From assembly GCA_965209065.1 (NCBI GenBank), contig OZ242373.1:372001-436000 (forward strand): a DNA stretch of 64,000 bases. The letters are read 5' to 3'. Source of the DNA: CBDBUR01 sp965209065. GTDB lineage: Bacteria; Pseudomonadota; Alphaproteobacteria; JAPOUT01; G958296285. This document shows, piece by piece, positions 24,898 through 33,054 of this stretch. Below the pieces are notes generated by a model. The model was not told the origin of the DNA. It saw only the letters and a program-made list of their open reading frames with translations, and searched no databases. Within the stretch, counting starts at the first letter, position 1. Each line of letters opens with the position of its first letter. Position numbers and translations under genes: made by a program.

Positions 24898-24901
24898 GAG
24901 T

Positions 24902-24915
24902 CCCTACGAGTAGGG
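24902..24915. terminator. Small hairpin between degP and the convergent glycosylase gene
   Basis: CCCTA-CGAG-TAGGG follows the degP stop (24897) and overlaps the stop of the opposing gene. The stem is short with no T-run, so this is a weak candidate. Confidence 0.3.
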
Positions 24916-25581
24916 GCGGTTAGGTGAGTGCGCGCTTTTCTCCAGCTGCGTGCGCGCTTTTTTAAATACGGCATCAAATTTTCTTTGCGTAAGAATTTTA
25001 GTCGAAAAATTCCGCCGCGAGCAATGATAACTATCAAGCAGTATATATTTGTCTAACTGATGAATTTTGCCGTGCTTAAAAAGGAACTGCTTTTTATTTT
25101 TTTCTAGGGCTTCGAGTAAGCTGTTATGCGCGACATGTCCTAAAGCGATTATCAGCTTTAAGTTTGTCATCGCCTTGATGCGTCCTTTTAAGAATTGCTG
25201 GCAATTTTTTATTTCACTCGGGAGCGGTTTGTTTTCGGGCGGCACGCAACGCACGACATTACTAATCATCGCGTCAATTAGTTTTATATCCTTATTTTTT
25301 TTACTATAGGCTTCGGGAGAATAAACGCCTTTGGCAAAGCCAAATTTAATCATTGTCGGGTAAAGGGTCGCCCCGGCGCCATCGCCGGTAAAGACGCGAC
25401 CGGTTCGGTTTGCGCCGCGCTCGCCGGGGGCTAGCCCGAGCACGAGCAGTCGCGCTTTTCGGCTAGAGCCGAAGCACGGCACGGGTTGGTTGAACCATTC
25501 GGGGTGGCGCGCGCGCAAGCTCGAACGCCACGCGCTCAAACGCGGACACAAAGCACAATCGGAGTTTGGTAAAGACCTCAT
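24904..25581 (-). CDS. Uracil-DNA glycosylase, family 5 (UDGb) type
   Basis: A 225-residue base-excision-repair enzyme removing uracil and other deaminated bases from DNA. The family signatures are LVLGLAPGERGANRTGR with FTGDGAGATLY, NVVRCVPPENKPLPSEI, and a late SYHCSRRN. Four cysteines (C-x2-C at the N-terminus, the Cys of VVRC and a later Cys) would hold a [4Fe-4S] cluster as in families 4 and 5. GLAPG without the family-1 Asp places it in family 5. Convergent with degP, divergent from folK. Confidence 0.85.
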   Translation of the reverse strand: MRSLPNSDCALCPRLSAWRSSLRARHPEWFNQPVPCFGSSRKARLLVLGLAPGERGANRTGRVFTGDGAGATLYPTMIKFGFAKGVYSPEAYSKKNKDIKLIDAMISNVVRCVPPENKPLPSEIKNCQQFLKGRIKAMTNLKLIIALGHVAHNSLLEALEKNKKQFLFKHGKIHQLDKYILLDSYHCSRRNFSTKILTQRKFDAVFKKARTQLEKSAHSPNRPYS

Positions 25582-25582
25582 T

Positions 25583-25591
25583 TGCTATAAA
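25583..25591 (+). promoter_or_regulatory. Extended -10 (TGC-TATAAA) eight bases before folK
   Basis: TGC-TATAAA ends at 25591 and the folK ATG is at 25600, with no ribosome-binding site between. A transcript would start two or three bases before the ATG or on it. Confidence 0.5.
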
Positions 25592-25599
25592 GTAGCATA

Positions 25600-26103
25600 A
25601 TGCGAAGAAGGATATTTATCGCTTTAGGCGCGAACCAACCGAGCCCTGCGGGCTTCCCGTGCCAAACGCTTGGGCGGGTGCTGACGAATATCGTTCGGGC
25701 GGGTGCTGTTTTGGAGGCAAGCTCGCGCCTTTACGGCAGCGAACCAATAGGCAATAATGAGGAAAACAATTTGAGCCATGGCTTTGTCAATTCGGTTATC
25801 CGCGCGAGCATCACCTGTGCGCCGGCGCTTTTTCTCAAGCGGCTGCAGAAAATAGAGCGTCTTTATGGCAGAAAAAAGAAGCCAACGCGCCTCGTGCGCG
25901 ACCGCCCGCTAGATTTGGATATTTTGCTCTGCGCTCTTTATCAAGGGGAGGCGGACGAGAGCTGCCGTGTGCCTCACCCGCGTATGGCGGAGCGCGCGTT
26001 TGTTCTCGTCCCGCTTGATGAGCTTTCGGGCAGGAAACCTCCCCGCCTGCTAGGGGCGCGGGCGAGAGGGCGTGTTTTCTTGTTGCGCTCGCGCAAGAAA
26101 TAG
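25600..26103 (+). CDS. folK: Hydroxymethyl-dihydropterin pyrophosphokinase
   Basis: A 167-residue enzyme transferring pyrophosphate from ATP to 6-hydroxymethyl-dihydropterin in folate synthesis. FIALGANQPSP is the N-terminal signature, LQKIERLYGR is the middle helix, and RDRPLDLDILL holds the Mg-binding aspartates; VPHPRMAERAFVLVPLDEL ends the fold. The C-terminal 20 residues are Arg-rich. First gene of the cluster running to recO. Confidence 0.9.
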   Translation: MRRRIFIALGANQPSPAGFPCQTLGRVLTNIVRAGAVLEASSRLYGSEPIGNNEENNLSHGFVNSVIRASITCAPALFLKRLQKIERLYGRKKKPTRLVRDRPLDLDILLCALYQGEADESCRVPHPRMAERAFVLVPLDELSGRKPPRLLGARARGRVFLLRSRKK

Positions 26104-26116
26104 GATAAAAGAGACT

Positions 26117-26830
26117 ATGGCACGCGTTACCGTAGAAGATTGTATCAAACTTGTTCCCAACCGCTTTGAGTTGGTGCTGATAGCGGCTGCGCGTTCGCGT
26201 CAGTTGTCGGCGGGTCAGGGGCGTTCGATTCTGGTTGAGCGCGAGAATGACCGCAACCCGGTTGTTGCTCTGCGCGAAATCGCCGAAGCCAAAATTACCG
26301 CTGAAGAGCTACACGATAAAATTATTTCTGATTCTTTCCGCCATGCGAGCAAAGAGGAGGAGTCGGTTGAAGATGTGGATATGAGCGAAGAGGATATGCT
26401 TCGTCAATTAGAGGCTCTGGAAAGCGAAAAGAACGAGCTTGATTTTAATGTAGATGACGATGACGATGAAGACGCTTCTCTTAGTCGTGATGAAACTTTG
26501 GGTGGAGCTTTTGAGGACGCTGCTGGGGGAGCCAATAGAGGAGAAGCCAATAGAGAAGAAGAGAGCGAATTGATTGGCAAACCTCGCGAAGAGGAGAACT
26601 TTGAGGAAGGAGAAATCGGTGATGAAATCGGCAAGGCTGCCGAAGATGAATTCACCCCGAGCATAGATGCCAGTCTCGATGACAGCGAAGAGGGGACGAT
26701 GCTATCTGACGCAGAAATGGATGATGAGATGATAGGCACCGCCATAGATCCCGATGAGACGAGTTTAGATGACTTTCTCAAAGAAGAAGAACAGGGCGAC
26801 GACCCAGAAGGGGACAAGAGCGAACAATAG
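26117..26830 (+). CDS. rpoZ: RNA polymerase omega subunit with long acidic extension
   Basis: The N-terminal 75 residues are a typical omega subunit: MARVTVEDCIKLVPNRFELVLIAAARSRQLSAG, then NPVVALREIAEAKI. The MAR motif used for ppGpp binding in E. coli is intact. The protein then continues for about 160 residues that are mostly Asp, Glu, Ser and Gly (VDDDDDEDAS, FEEGEIGDEIG), to 237 residues in total, about twice or more the normal length. A 15 bp tandem repeat (26531-26560) lies in this part. The start at 26117 is fixed by homology. rsh follows, the usual pairing. The tail may act as a disordered acidic tether; its function is unknown. Confidence 0.9.
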   Translation: MARVTVEDCIKLVPNRFELVLIAAARSRQLSAGQGRSILVERENDRNPVVALREIAEAKITAEELHDKIISDSFRHASKEEESVEDVDMSEEDMLRQLEALESEKNELDFNVDDDDDEDASLSRDETLGGAFEDAAGGANRGEANREEESELIGKPREEENFEEGEIGDEIGKAAEDEFTPSIDASLDDSEEGTMLSDAEMDDEMIGTAIDPDETSLDDFLKEEEQGDDPEGDKSEQ

Positions 26831-26892
26831 AGCGGGGTTTTGACTTGCTCCCCTCACTTGAGCCCTATCGCTTATTCCCTTACAATAGAAAG

Positions 26893-29076
26893 ATGATAGA
26901 AAAGGCTCACTTTATTGAAAAGATGCGAGACCACAACCCAAGTATCAATGAGGATTTGTTGCTGCGCGCGTGGAGCTACAGCAAGCAGAAGCACGGCAAG
27001 CAAAAACGAGCATCAGGGGAAGATTACTTTAGCCATCCGTTAGAGGTTGCAGATATTTTGGCGAATTTGCGTTTGGATTCGGCTACCATAGCCACCGCCT
27101 TGCTACACGACACGATAGAAGACACGTCTGCCACGCATAAGGAGGTGGCGGATATTTTTGGTGAGGAGATTGCGCGGCTTGTCGAGGGCGTTACAAAATT
27201 CACAAAGATAGAGCGGCTTTCGGAATCTGAAAACCAAGCGGAGAGTTTTAAGAAATTTTTCATCGCGACTGCGGGCGATGTTCGCGTATTGCTAGTGAAA
27301 CTTGCTGATAGACTTCATAACATGCGCACGCTAGAACACTTACGCTCGGAAAAAAAGCGCGAGCGTATCGCGGAAGAGACTCTTATATTTTACGCGCCTC
27401 TTGCCGGCAGAATGGGCATGCAGAAACTGCGCGAAGAACTAGAGGAGTTATCCTTTCGTCATTTACACCCTAAGGCTTATAAGAGTTTGCGCTCGCGGAT
27501 GCGTCCTTTGGTGAGCGAGCATAGCGACGTGTTTCATAATATTGCCGATGAGCTCAAACGTAAATTCAAGCAGTTTGGCATAGAAGCCGAAGTGAGCTGG
27601 CGAATGAAAAAATTCTGGTCTATTTGGAAAAAAATGGAGCGGCGTTCCATTTCGCTCGAGCAGATTGCCGACCTAATGGGCTTTAGAATTATCGTCAAGG
27701 ATGTGGAGGATTGCTATCGCGTTTTGGGTGTGGTTCATACGACATGGCGAAGTGTGCCGAACAGATTTAAGGATTATATTTCTATGCCTAAACCCAATGG
27801 CTACCAGTCGATTCACTCGACGGTGATTGGTCCTAAAAACCAGAGGATTGATTTACAAATTCGCACCGAGCTGATGCACGAAAATGCCGAATATGGCATT
27901 GCCGCGCACTGGAAATATAAAGAGGAAGACAGCAAGGAAAGAACCCAACAAGACAACTGGCTACGCAGCGTGGTGGAGATGCTAGAGCATGGCGATAGCG
28001 CGCAAGAGTTTTTAGAGCACACGAAAATGGAAATGTTTGAGGGTTATCTCTTTTGCTTCACAAAAAAAGGTCGGCTCATTGTGCTACCGCAGGGCGCAAG
28101 ACCGATTGATTTTGCCTATGCTATCCATACCGATATCGGTGATAGCTACGCCAGCGCGCTGGTGAATGGCTACGCGGTTTCTTTTCGCCACCTCTTACAA
28201 GATGGCGATGAGGTGGAAATTATTCCTGATAAAAATGTTAAGCCTGAGCCTTTTTGGGAGGGCGTTGCTAAAACCGGCAGGGCGCGTTCGTCTATTCGCC
28301 GAGCCTTGCGCGCGCAAGAGAAGCAAACCCATCAAAAGCTAGGGGAAGAAATTCTTGTTAGTTTAGCTAAAACGCGAGGCAAAAAGCTCAAGCGCGCTTT
28401 GCTAGAGCGCGCGCTGGGCTTTTTCAAGCTAGAGGGAGTGGATAATCTTTTAGAGCATGTGGGTGGGAGTAAAATATCGGGGCAAGATGTGCTGAACGTG
28501 GTCTTTCCTGAGAAGGGGCTTATCGGCAAGCGCTGGCTGCCGCGGGCTCTGTTTGGCAGAAGGCGGGGTGCCATTCCAAAAGAGAGCATGATGGATACTC
28601 ATATTCCTATCAAGGGTAATCCTTCGGGTATTGGTATGAGGTTCGCGCGCAATCATTTCCCCATTCCGGGCGATGGTATTGTTGGTATTTTAATTCCTGA
28701 AAAGGGTGTGCGTATTTATCCTTCGAACGCTACCGCCTTGAGCGAGTTTGAATCGAAGCCCGCGCGCTGGATAAATCTGGAGTGGGATATTGAAGATGAA
28801 AAAGATGTTTTTTTATCGCGCATTGTTTTGCAGCTCGCGCACGAGGTTGGCGCGCTTGCCACGATTACCTCTCTCATCGCTGAGTATGGCAGCAATATAG
28901 ATTATTTAGAGCTGATACGCAGTGATAAAAATTTTCGCACGCTTAATTTAGACATTGAAGTGCATGATGTTTCTCACGCGAAGCAGGTTATTGCGGCACT
29001 TCAAGGGCTTGCGATTGTTCATTCCATTCGCCGAGAAACTGAGCCGCAAAAAATTAAATCTGGCGATATTGAATAG
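26893..29076 (+). CDS. rsh: Bifunctional (p)ppGpp synthetase/hydrolase (Rel/SpoT)
   Basis: A 727-residue stringent-response enzyme with domains in order: HD hydrolase (YFSHPLEVADIL, LLHDTIEDT), synthetase (FRIIVKDVEDCYRVLG, NRFKDYISMPKPNGYQSIHS), TGS (YLFCFTKKGRLIVLPQGARPIDFAYAIHTDIGD) and a C-terminal ACT domain (QLAHEVGALATITSLIAEYG). The RFKD form of the synthetase loop and an intact HD site indicate a bifunctional enzyme. The start at 26893 has GAAAG upstream; an in-frame TTG at 26845 would add 16 unconserved residues. It makes and degrades the ligand of the neighbouring omega subunit. Confidence 0.95.
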   Translation: MIEKAHFIEKMRDHNPSINEDLLLRAWSYSKQKHGKQKRASGEDYFSHPLEVADILANLRLDSATIATALLHDTIEDTSATHKEVADIFGEEIARLVEGVTKFTKIERLSESENQAESFKKFFIATAGDVRVLLVKLADRLHNMRTLEHLRSEKKRERIAEETLIFYAPLAGRMGMQKLREELEELSFRHLHPKAYKSLRSRMRPLVSEHSDVFHNIADELKRKFKQFGIEAEVSWRMKKFWSIWKKMERRSISLEQIADLMGFRIIVKDVEDCYRVLGVVHTTWRSVPNRFKDYISMPKPNGYQSIHSTVIGPKNQRIDLQIRTELMHENAEYGIAAHWKYKEEDSKERTQQDNWLRSVVEMLEHGDSAQEFLEHTKMEMFEGYLFCFTKKGRLIVLPQGARPIDFAYAIHTDIGDSYASALVNGYAVSFRHLLQDGDEVEIIPDKNVKPEPFWEGVAKTGRARSSIRRALRAQEKQTHQKLGEEILVSLAKTRGKKLKRALLERALGFFKLEGVDNLLEHVGGSKISGQDVLNVVFPEKGLIGKRWLPRALFGRRRGAIPKESMMDTHIPIKGNPSGIGMRFARNHFPIPGDGIVGILIPEKGVRIYPSNATALSEFESKPARWINLEWDIEDEKDVFLSRIVLQLAHEVGALATITSLIAEYGSNIDYLELIRSDKNFRTLNLDIEVHDVSHAKQVIAALQGLAIVHSIRRETEPQKIKSGDIE

Positions 29077-29089
29077 GTTTTAATTTTTA

Positions 29090-29656
29090 ATGGAAAAGAA
29101 GCAAAAAAAGAAATCGCGTAGTGCTGTGTCTTATATGATAGATGCGGCACGGCTTTTTTTCTGGCCGCGCGGCGGGTGGCGGCGCACCATTCGCTATACG
29201 ACGATACAGATGGCGCGCATGCCCTCAACGCCCTACGCGCTGGCGATTGGTTTTGCATCGGGTGCATTTATTTCCTTCACGCCTTTTTTGGGATTTCACT
29301 TTCTGCTTGCGGCTTTGCTAGCTTGGATTTTTCGCGGCAATATCGTAGCGAGCGCGCTCGGCACGATTGTGGGCAATCCGCTTACCTTTCCTTTTATTTG
29401 GATTACAGATTACATATTAGGCATGTTGATTTTAAGTGGAGAATTATTATCGTTCAAGGAAGCGCACCTGCCTCAAAATTTTAGTGATATCGAAAACATT
29501 TTTTTTCCGATTTTGGTTGGCAGCGCGCCGTCAGGATTTACGGCGGGCTTATTGACTTTTATTCTCGTTTTCTTTGCGGTAAAAATTTATCGCAAGCAGC
29601 GTGCCAAACTCAAACAAGAGCAGCGCAAAGAGAAGGAAGATGACAAAAAAAATTAG
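29090..29656 (+). CDS. DUF2062-family membrane protein
   Basis: A 188-residue inner-membrane protein with the DUF2062 pattern: FFWPRGGWRRTIRY, ALAIGFASGAFISFTPFLGFHFLLA, GNIVASALGTIVGNPLTFPFIW, with three or four hydrophobic helices and a Lys/Glu-rich C-terminal tail. Function is unknown. The gene lies between rsh and pdxJ, a place it commonly holds in alphaproteobacteria, and overlaps pdxJ by 17 bases, indicating one operon. Confidence 0.85.
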   Translation: MEKKQKKKSRSAVSYMIDAARLFFWPRGGWRRTIRYTTIQMARMPSTPYALAIGFASGAFISFTPFLGFHFLLAALLAWIFRGNIVASALGTIVGNPLTFPFIWITDYILGMLILSGELLSFKEAHLPQNFSDIENIFFPILVGSAPSGFTAGLLTFILVFFAVKIYRKQRAKLKQEQRKEKEDDKKN

Positions 29657-30392
29657 CTCAAGCAAAATTAGCCCAAGCCAAATTAGCCCAAGCCAAATTA
29701 GATTAGGTGTCAATTTAGACCACATCGCCACCTTGCGTAATGCGCGTGGCGGCAGCCATCCTGATTTAATTGCCGCCGCACAGCTCGCCGAGCAAGCGGG
29801 GGCGGACGGCATCACAGCCCATTTGCGCGAAGACCGCCGCCACATCAAAGATGAGGATTTGCTCCAGCTCAAGCAAGCGACAGGCTTGCCGCTCAATATG
29901 GAGATGGCGGCGACCGATGAAATGTTAGAGATTGCGCTCACGCTCAAGCCCAACGCCTGCTGTCTGGTGCCGGAAAAGCGCGCGGAATTAACCACCGAAG
30001 GCGGGCTAAACGCTGCCGCGCAAGCCAATCGGCTCAAGGGTTTTACTGACAAACTAAAGAGCGCGGGCATTCGGACTTCTTTTTTCATTGACCCCGACGG
30101 GGCGCAGATAGAAGCGGCGGCGCGGTGCGGCGCGGATATTATCGAGCTTCACACCGGCGGCTTTAGTGAAAGCCTAGAGCCGAGCGAATTCCAAAAGCTG
30201 GAGGAGGCTGCGGCACTTGCGCACCGGCTTGGGCTAGAACTTCACGCGGGACATGGGCTAAACTATGCTAGTTTAGAGCTTGTTGCAACTTTGCCGCGAC
30301 TAAAGGAAGTGAATGTGGGTCATTTCATCATAGGCGAGGCAGTGTTTGCTGGCTTAACGGAGGTTATAGCAAAAATGAAGGTGTTATTGTGA
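29640..30392 (+). CDS. pdxJ: Pyridoxine 5'-phosphate synthase
   Basis: A 250-residue TIM-barrel enzyme joining 1-deoxyxylulose 5-phosphate and 3-amino-2-oxopropyl phosphate to make vitamin B6. RLGVNLDHIATLRNARGG, ADGITAHLREDRRHI, LNMEMAAT, CLVPEKRAELTTEGG and HAGHGLNY are the family signatures. The first 20 residues are unusual: they consist of a tandem 15 bp repeat (29650-29694) giving repeated ISPSQ/ISSSK. The start at 29640 lies inside the DUF2062 gene. It overlaps acpS by four bases. Confidence 0.95.
   Translation: MTKKISSSKISPSQISPSQIRLGVNLDHIATLRNARGGSHPDLIAAAQLAEQAGADGITAHLREDRRHIKDEDLLQLKQATGLPLNMEMAATDEMLEIALTLKPNACCLVPEKRAELTTEGGLNAAAQANRLKGFTDKLKSAGIRTSFFIDPDGAQIEAAARCGADIIELHTGGFSESLEPSEFQKLEEAAALAHRLGLELHAGHGLNYASLELVATLPRLKEVNVGHFIIGEAVFAGLTEVIAKMKVLL
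29650..29694 (+). repeat. Three 15 bp in-frame tandem repeats in pdxJ
   Basis: AAATTAGCTCAAGCA is followed by two identical copies of AAATTAGCCCAAGCC. The repeat encodes a flexible N-terminal tail before the first barrel strand and also covers the last codons of the upstream gene. Confidence 0.9.
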
Positions 30393-30787
30393 TTATAGGA
30401 TTGGGAAATGATTTGATTGACATGCGCCGAATTGAGCGCACGCTTCGGCGTTATGGCGAGCGGTTTGAGAATCGCATTTTCACGCAGAATGAGCGTTCGC
30501 TCGCGCGGCGCCGAAGGCTAACCGCGGCGACTTACGCCAAACGTTTCGCTGCGAAAGAGGCATGTGCGAAAGCGCTTGGCACGGGGTTTCGCCAGTCTGT
30601 TTTCTGGCAAGATATGGAAGTGGTTAAAGTGCGCTCGGGTGCGCCGACATTAAAGCTAACGGGCGGAGCTGCTGAGCGGTTAAAAAAAATTACACCTAAG
30701 GGTTTGGCTGCGCAAATCAGCCTCACTTTAACTGATGAGCCGCCGCTGGCACAAGCGGTTGTTATCATTATGGCGGTTGCCAAATGA
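30389..30787 (+). CDS. acpS: Holo-[acyl-carrier-protein] synthase
   Basis: A 132-residue phosphopantetheinyl transferase that activates the acyl carrier protein. IIGLGNDLIDMRRIERTLRRYG contains the Mg-binding Asp, and RFAAKEACAKALGTGF the conserved Glu and Lys. The start is the GTG at 30389, which overlaps the pdxJ stop (GTGA). pdxJ-acpS-lepB is the standard alphaproteobacterial order. Confidence 0.95.
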   Translation: MIIGLGNDLIDMRRIERTLRRYGERFENRIFTQNERSLARRRRLTAATYAKRFAAKEACAKALGTGFRQSVFWQDMEVVKVRSGAPTLKLTGGAAERLKKITPKGLAAQISLTLTDEPPLAQAVVIIMAVAK

Positions 30788-30797
30788 TATTTACCCA

Positions 30798-31502
30798 ATG
30801 ATATTTAATCAGGCGAGGCAGTATATTGAAACGCACCAGAAGACGTTAAGAACTATCGCGGTGTGGTCTGTGTGGATAGGCGCGGCTTTAGCCATTCGCA
30901 TTTTTTTGTTTCAGCCTTTTAATATTCCGTCTGGCTCTATGGAGCCGACCTTGCTGGTGGGCGACCACTTGTTTGTTTCTAAATATGCTTATGGTTATTC
31001 GCGTTTTGCTTTTCCATTTCAATCGGGTGATGCTGATAGCAAGGTTTTCTCGCGTGTGCCGAGGCGCGGTGATGTTGTGGTGTTTCGTCCGCCAAAAGAT
31101 AGCGGTCAGGATTATATTAAGCGCGTTATCGGCTTGAGCGGCGATAGGGTGCAGGTTAAAAACAGCAACTTATATTTGAACGGCAAAAGAATCCCGCGGG
31201 AAAAAATAAGCCCGCGCCTCTACCGCGAGAGGCTACCCAATGGCGTTTCTTATCTCACCAAAGATATTTCACAGCAAGAGATAGGCGATAATACGCCGGT
31301 TTATGTTGTGCCATCGGGGCATATCTTCGTGATGGGCGACAACCGCGACAATTCTACCGACAGCCGCTTCTTCGCGATAGGATTTATTCCTTTAGCAAAT
31401 CTAGTTGGGCGTGCGGAAATTATTTATATGTCCTTTGGTGGCAATGAAGAGGGCGAAAGTTTTCATATTCGCCATAATAGATTGGGTCAAATAATTAGAT
31501 GA
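30798..31502 (+). CDS. lepB: Signal peptidase I
   Basis: A 234-residue inner-membrane protease that removes Sec signal peptides. One N-terminal membrane segment (TIAVWSVWIGAALAIRIFLF) precedes the catalytic Ser in PSGSMEPTLLVGDHLFV; the general-base Lys is in DYIKRVIGLSGDRV, and GHIFVMGDNRDNSTDSR is the box E signature. The start at 30798 is ten bases after the acpS stop; the sequence ATGATATTTA occurs twice there (30784 and 30798). It overlaps rnc by four bases. Confidence 0.95.
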   Translation: MIFNQARQYIETHQKTLRTIAVWSVWIGAALAIRIFLFQPFNIPSGSMEPTLLVGDHLFVSKYAYGYSRFAFPFQSGDADSKVFSRVPRRGDVVVFRPPKDSGQDYIKRVIGLSGDRVQVKNSNLYLNGKRIPREKISPRLYRERLPNGVSYLTKDISQQEIGDNTPVYVVPSGHIFVMGDNRDNSTDSRFFAIGFIPLANLVGRAEIIYMSFGGNEEGESFHIRHNRLGQIIR

Positions 31503-32170
31503 TGGATAAAAGCTATGAAACATTAGAGGAGAAGCTCTGCTATCACTTTAAGGATAGGAGTTTGCTTGTTTCCGCCCTCACGCACGCGAGCAGCTCCGCG
31601 CAAACCGAAAACAACGAGCCGCTAGAGTTTTTAGGCGATCGCATTTTAGGGCTCATCCTCGCGCATCATTTTTATAACTGCGACAAAACGGAGCTCGTTG
31701 GAGATATGGCAAGCCATTTAGCTTTTCTGGCTTCGCGAGAAATCTGCGCGGAGATAGCGGATAAGCTGGATTTATTTCATTATGCTGTTTTGTCTAAGGG
31801 GCTTTCGAGCAACCCGAAAGCGAATGTTGCTGTGCATGCAAATCTTTGCGAGGCGCTTATCGCTGCGATTTATTTAGACGGCGGGCTAGATGAGGCGATG
31901 AAAGTTGTGAAAATGCTCTGGCACGAATGGCTAGACCAAGACAATACAAAGATGAAAATGAGTTCTAAAAATGTTCTGCAGGAGCTCGCGCAGGCGACCG
32001 GCACCACGCCGAGTTATGAGTTGCTTTCGCGCACAGGACCAGACCATGCGCCAGAATTTATTGTTAAGGTGAATGCTAATCATTTAGGCGAAGCGCAAGG
32101 ATTAGGTAGCTCGCGTCAAGCGGCAGAAAAAGATGCGGCGCAAAAACTGCTTGATAGGCTCGACAAATGA
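31499..32170 (+). CDS. rnc: Ribonuclease III
   Basis: A 223-residue double-strand-specific RNase that processes rRNA and mRNA. The nuclease signature NEPLEFLGDRILGLILAHHFY is near residue 40; VHANLCEALIAAIYLDGG holds further catalytic acids; the double-stranded RNA-binding domain starts near residue 150 (NVLQELAQATGTTPSYELL) and ends GSSRQAAEKDAAQKLL. The start is ATGATG, either at 31499 or 31502, overlapping the lepB stop. It overlaps era by four bases. Confidence 0.96.
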   Translation: MMDKSYETLEEKLCYHFKDRSLLVSALTHASSSAQTENNEPLEFLGDRILGLILAHHFYNCDKTELVGDMASHLAFLASREICAEIADKLDLFHYAVLSKGLSSNPKANVAVHANLCEALIAAIYLDGGLDEAMKVVKMLWHEWLDQDNTKMKMSSKNVLQELAQATGTTPSYELLSRTGPDHAPEFIVKVNANHLGEAQGLGSSRQAAEKDAAQKLLDRLDK

Positions 32171-33054
32171 ATGACGCAAAATTGCCCGTCAAGACGGTGC
32201 CCGTCAAGACGGTGCCCGTCAAGACGGCGCGTAAAGTTTTAGCACGCGGTTTGATTGCGCTTTTGGGTTATCCAAATGTTGGCAAATCCACTTTGCTTAA
32301 TCGGCTTGCAGGTAAAAAACTTGCGATTACGACTCACAAAGCACAAACGACACGCTCGGTGCTTTACCATAATGTGCAAACGCAAGGAGAGCAGATTATT
32401 TTTATCGATACGCCCGGTTTATTTATGCCCGATGTTTCGCGCGCGCTTTATCAAAGCGCGTGGGGGGCGGTTCAAGAGGCGGATATAATTCTTTTACTCA
32501 CCGACGGCAGAAACAGGGAGACGTCTCCCAGTCTTTTACAAAAGCTGAAGCACTGGGAAAAGCCGATTGCGATTGGGATAAACAAAATTGATTCCGCGAG
32601 TGAAGAGCAAGTTTTCAAGCAAACGCAAGGGTGGTCAGAGCTATTGCCGAACGCGGATATTTTCCAAATATCGGCAAAGCGTGGCACGGGGCTGGTCTAT
32701 CTGCAAAAGGAGTTGCTGCAAAAACTGCCGAGCGCGCGTGAAATATCTATTCACGCCTTAGACGATTTTCACCAAGCGGCTGAAATAACGAGGGAGAAAA
32801 TACTCATTCACATTCACGACGAGCTTCCATGGCAAGCGAAAGTGAAAACGCAAAAGATAACCTGTCAAAAGGGTGCGCTGAAGATAGAGCAAGTGATTTG
32901 TGTGCCTGAGGCTCGCCACCGCGCGATTTTCATCGGCAAGAGCGGCGAGAAAATAAAAACCATCGGCGAGCAAGCGCGTAAAGATATGATGGGTTATTTC
33001 AATAAGAAGGTTCATCTTTTTATTCGTGTTGAGGTGGAAAGTGGAGTGGCGTGA
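32167..33054 (+). CDS. era: GTPase Era
   Basis: A 295-residue GTPase that binds the 3' end of 16S rRNA and checks small-subunit assembly. G1 GYPNVGKSTLLNRL, G2/G3 region TTRSVLYH and IDTPGL, G4 INKID and G5 SAKRG are present; the C-terminal KH domain has IIFIGKSGEKIKTIGEQARKDM-type sequence. The N-terminus is extended by a tandem 15 bp repeat (32185-32229) encoding PVKTV three times, ahead of the normal start region. It follows rnc and overlaps recO by 14 bases. Confidence 0.95.
   Translation: MNDAKLPVKTVPVKTVPVKTARKVLARGLIALLGYPNVGKSTLLNRLAGKKLAITTHKAQTTRSVLYHNVQTQGEQIIFIDTPGLFMPDVSRALYQSAWGAVQEADIILLLTDGRNRETSPSLLQKLKHWEKPIAIGINKIDSASEEQVFKQTQGWSELLPNADIFQISAKRGTGLVYLQKELLQKLPSAREISIHALDDFHQAAEITREKILIHIHDELPWQAKVKTQKITCQKGALKIEQVICVPEARHRAIFIGKSGEKIKTIGEQARKDMMGYFNKKVHLFIRVEVESGVA
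32185..32229 (+). repeat. Three 15 bp in-frame tandem repeats in era
   Basis: CCCGTCAAGACGGTG occurs twice at 32185-32214 and again with one change at 32215-32229. It encodes PVKTV-PVKTV-PVKTA in the N-terminal tail. Confidence 0.95.

Noticed and set aside
26404..26817. Ser-rich open frame on the minus strand opposite the omega tail
   Set aside because: It is the complement of GAN/GAA acidic codons and has no start signal or conserved feature.
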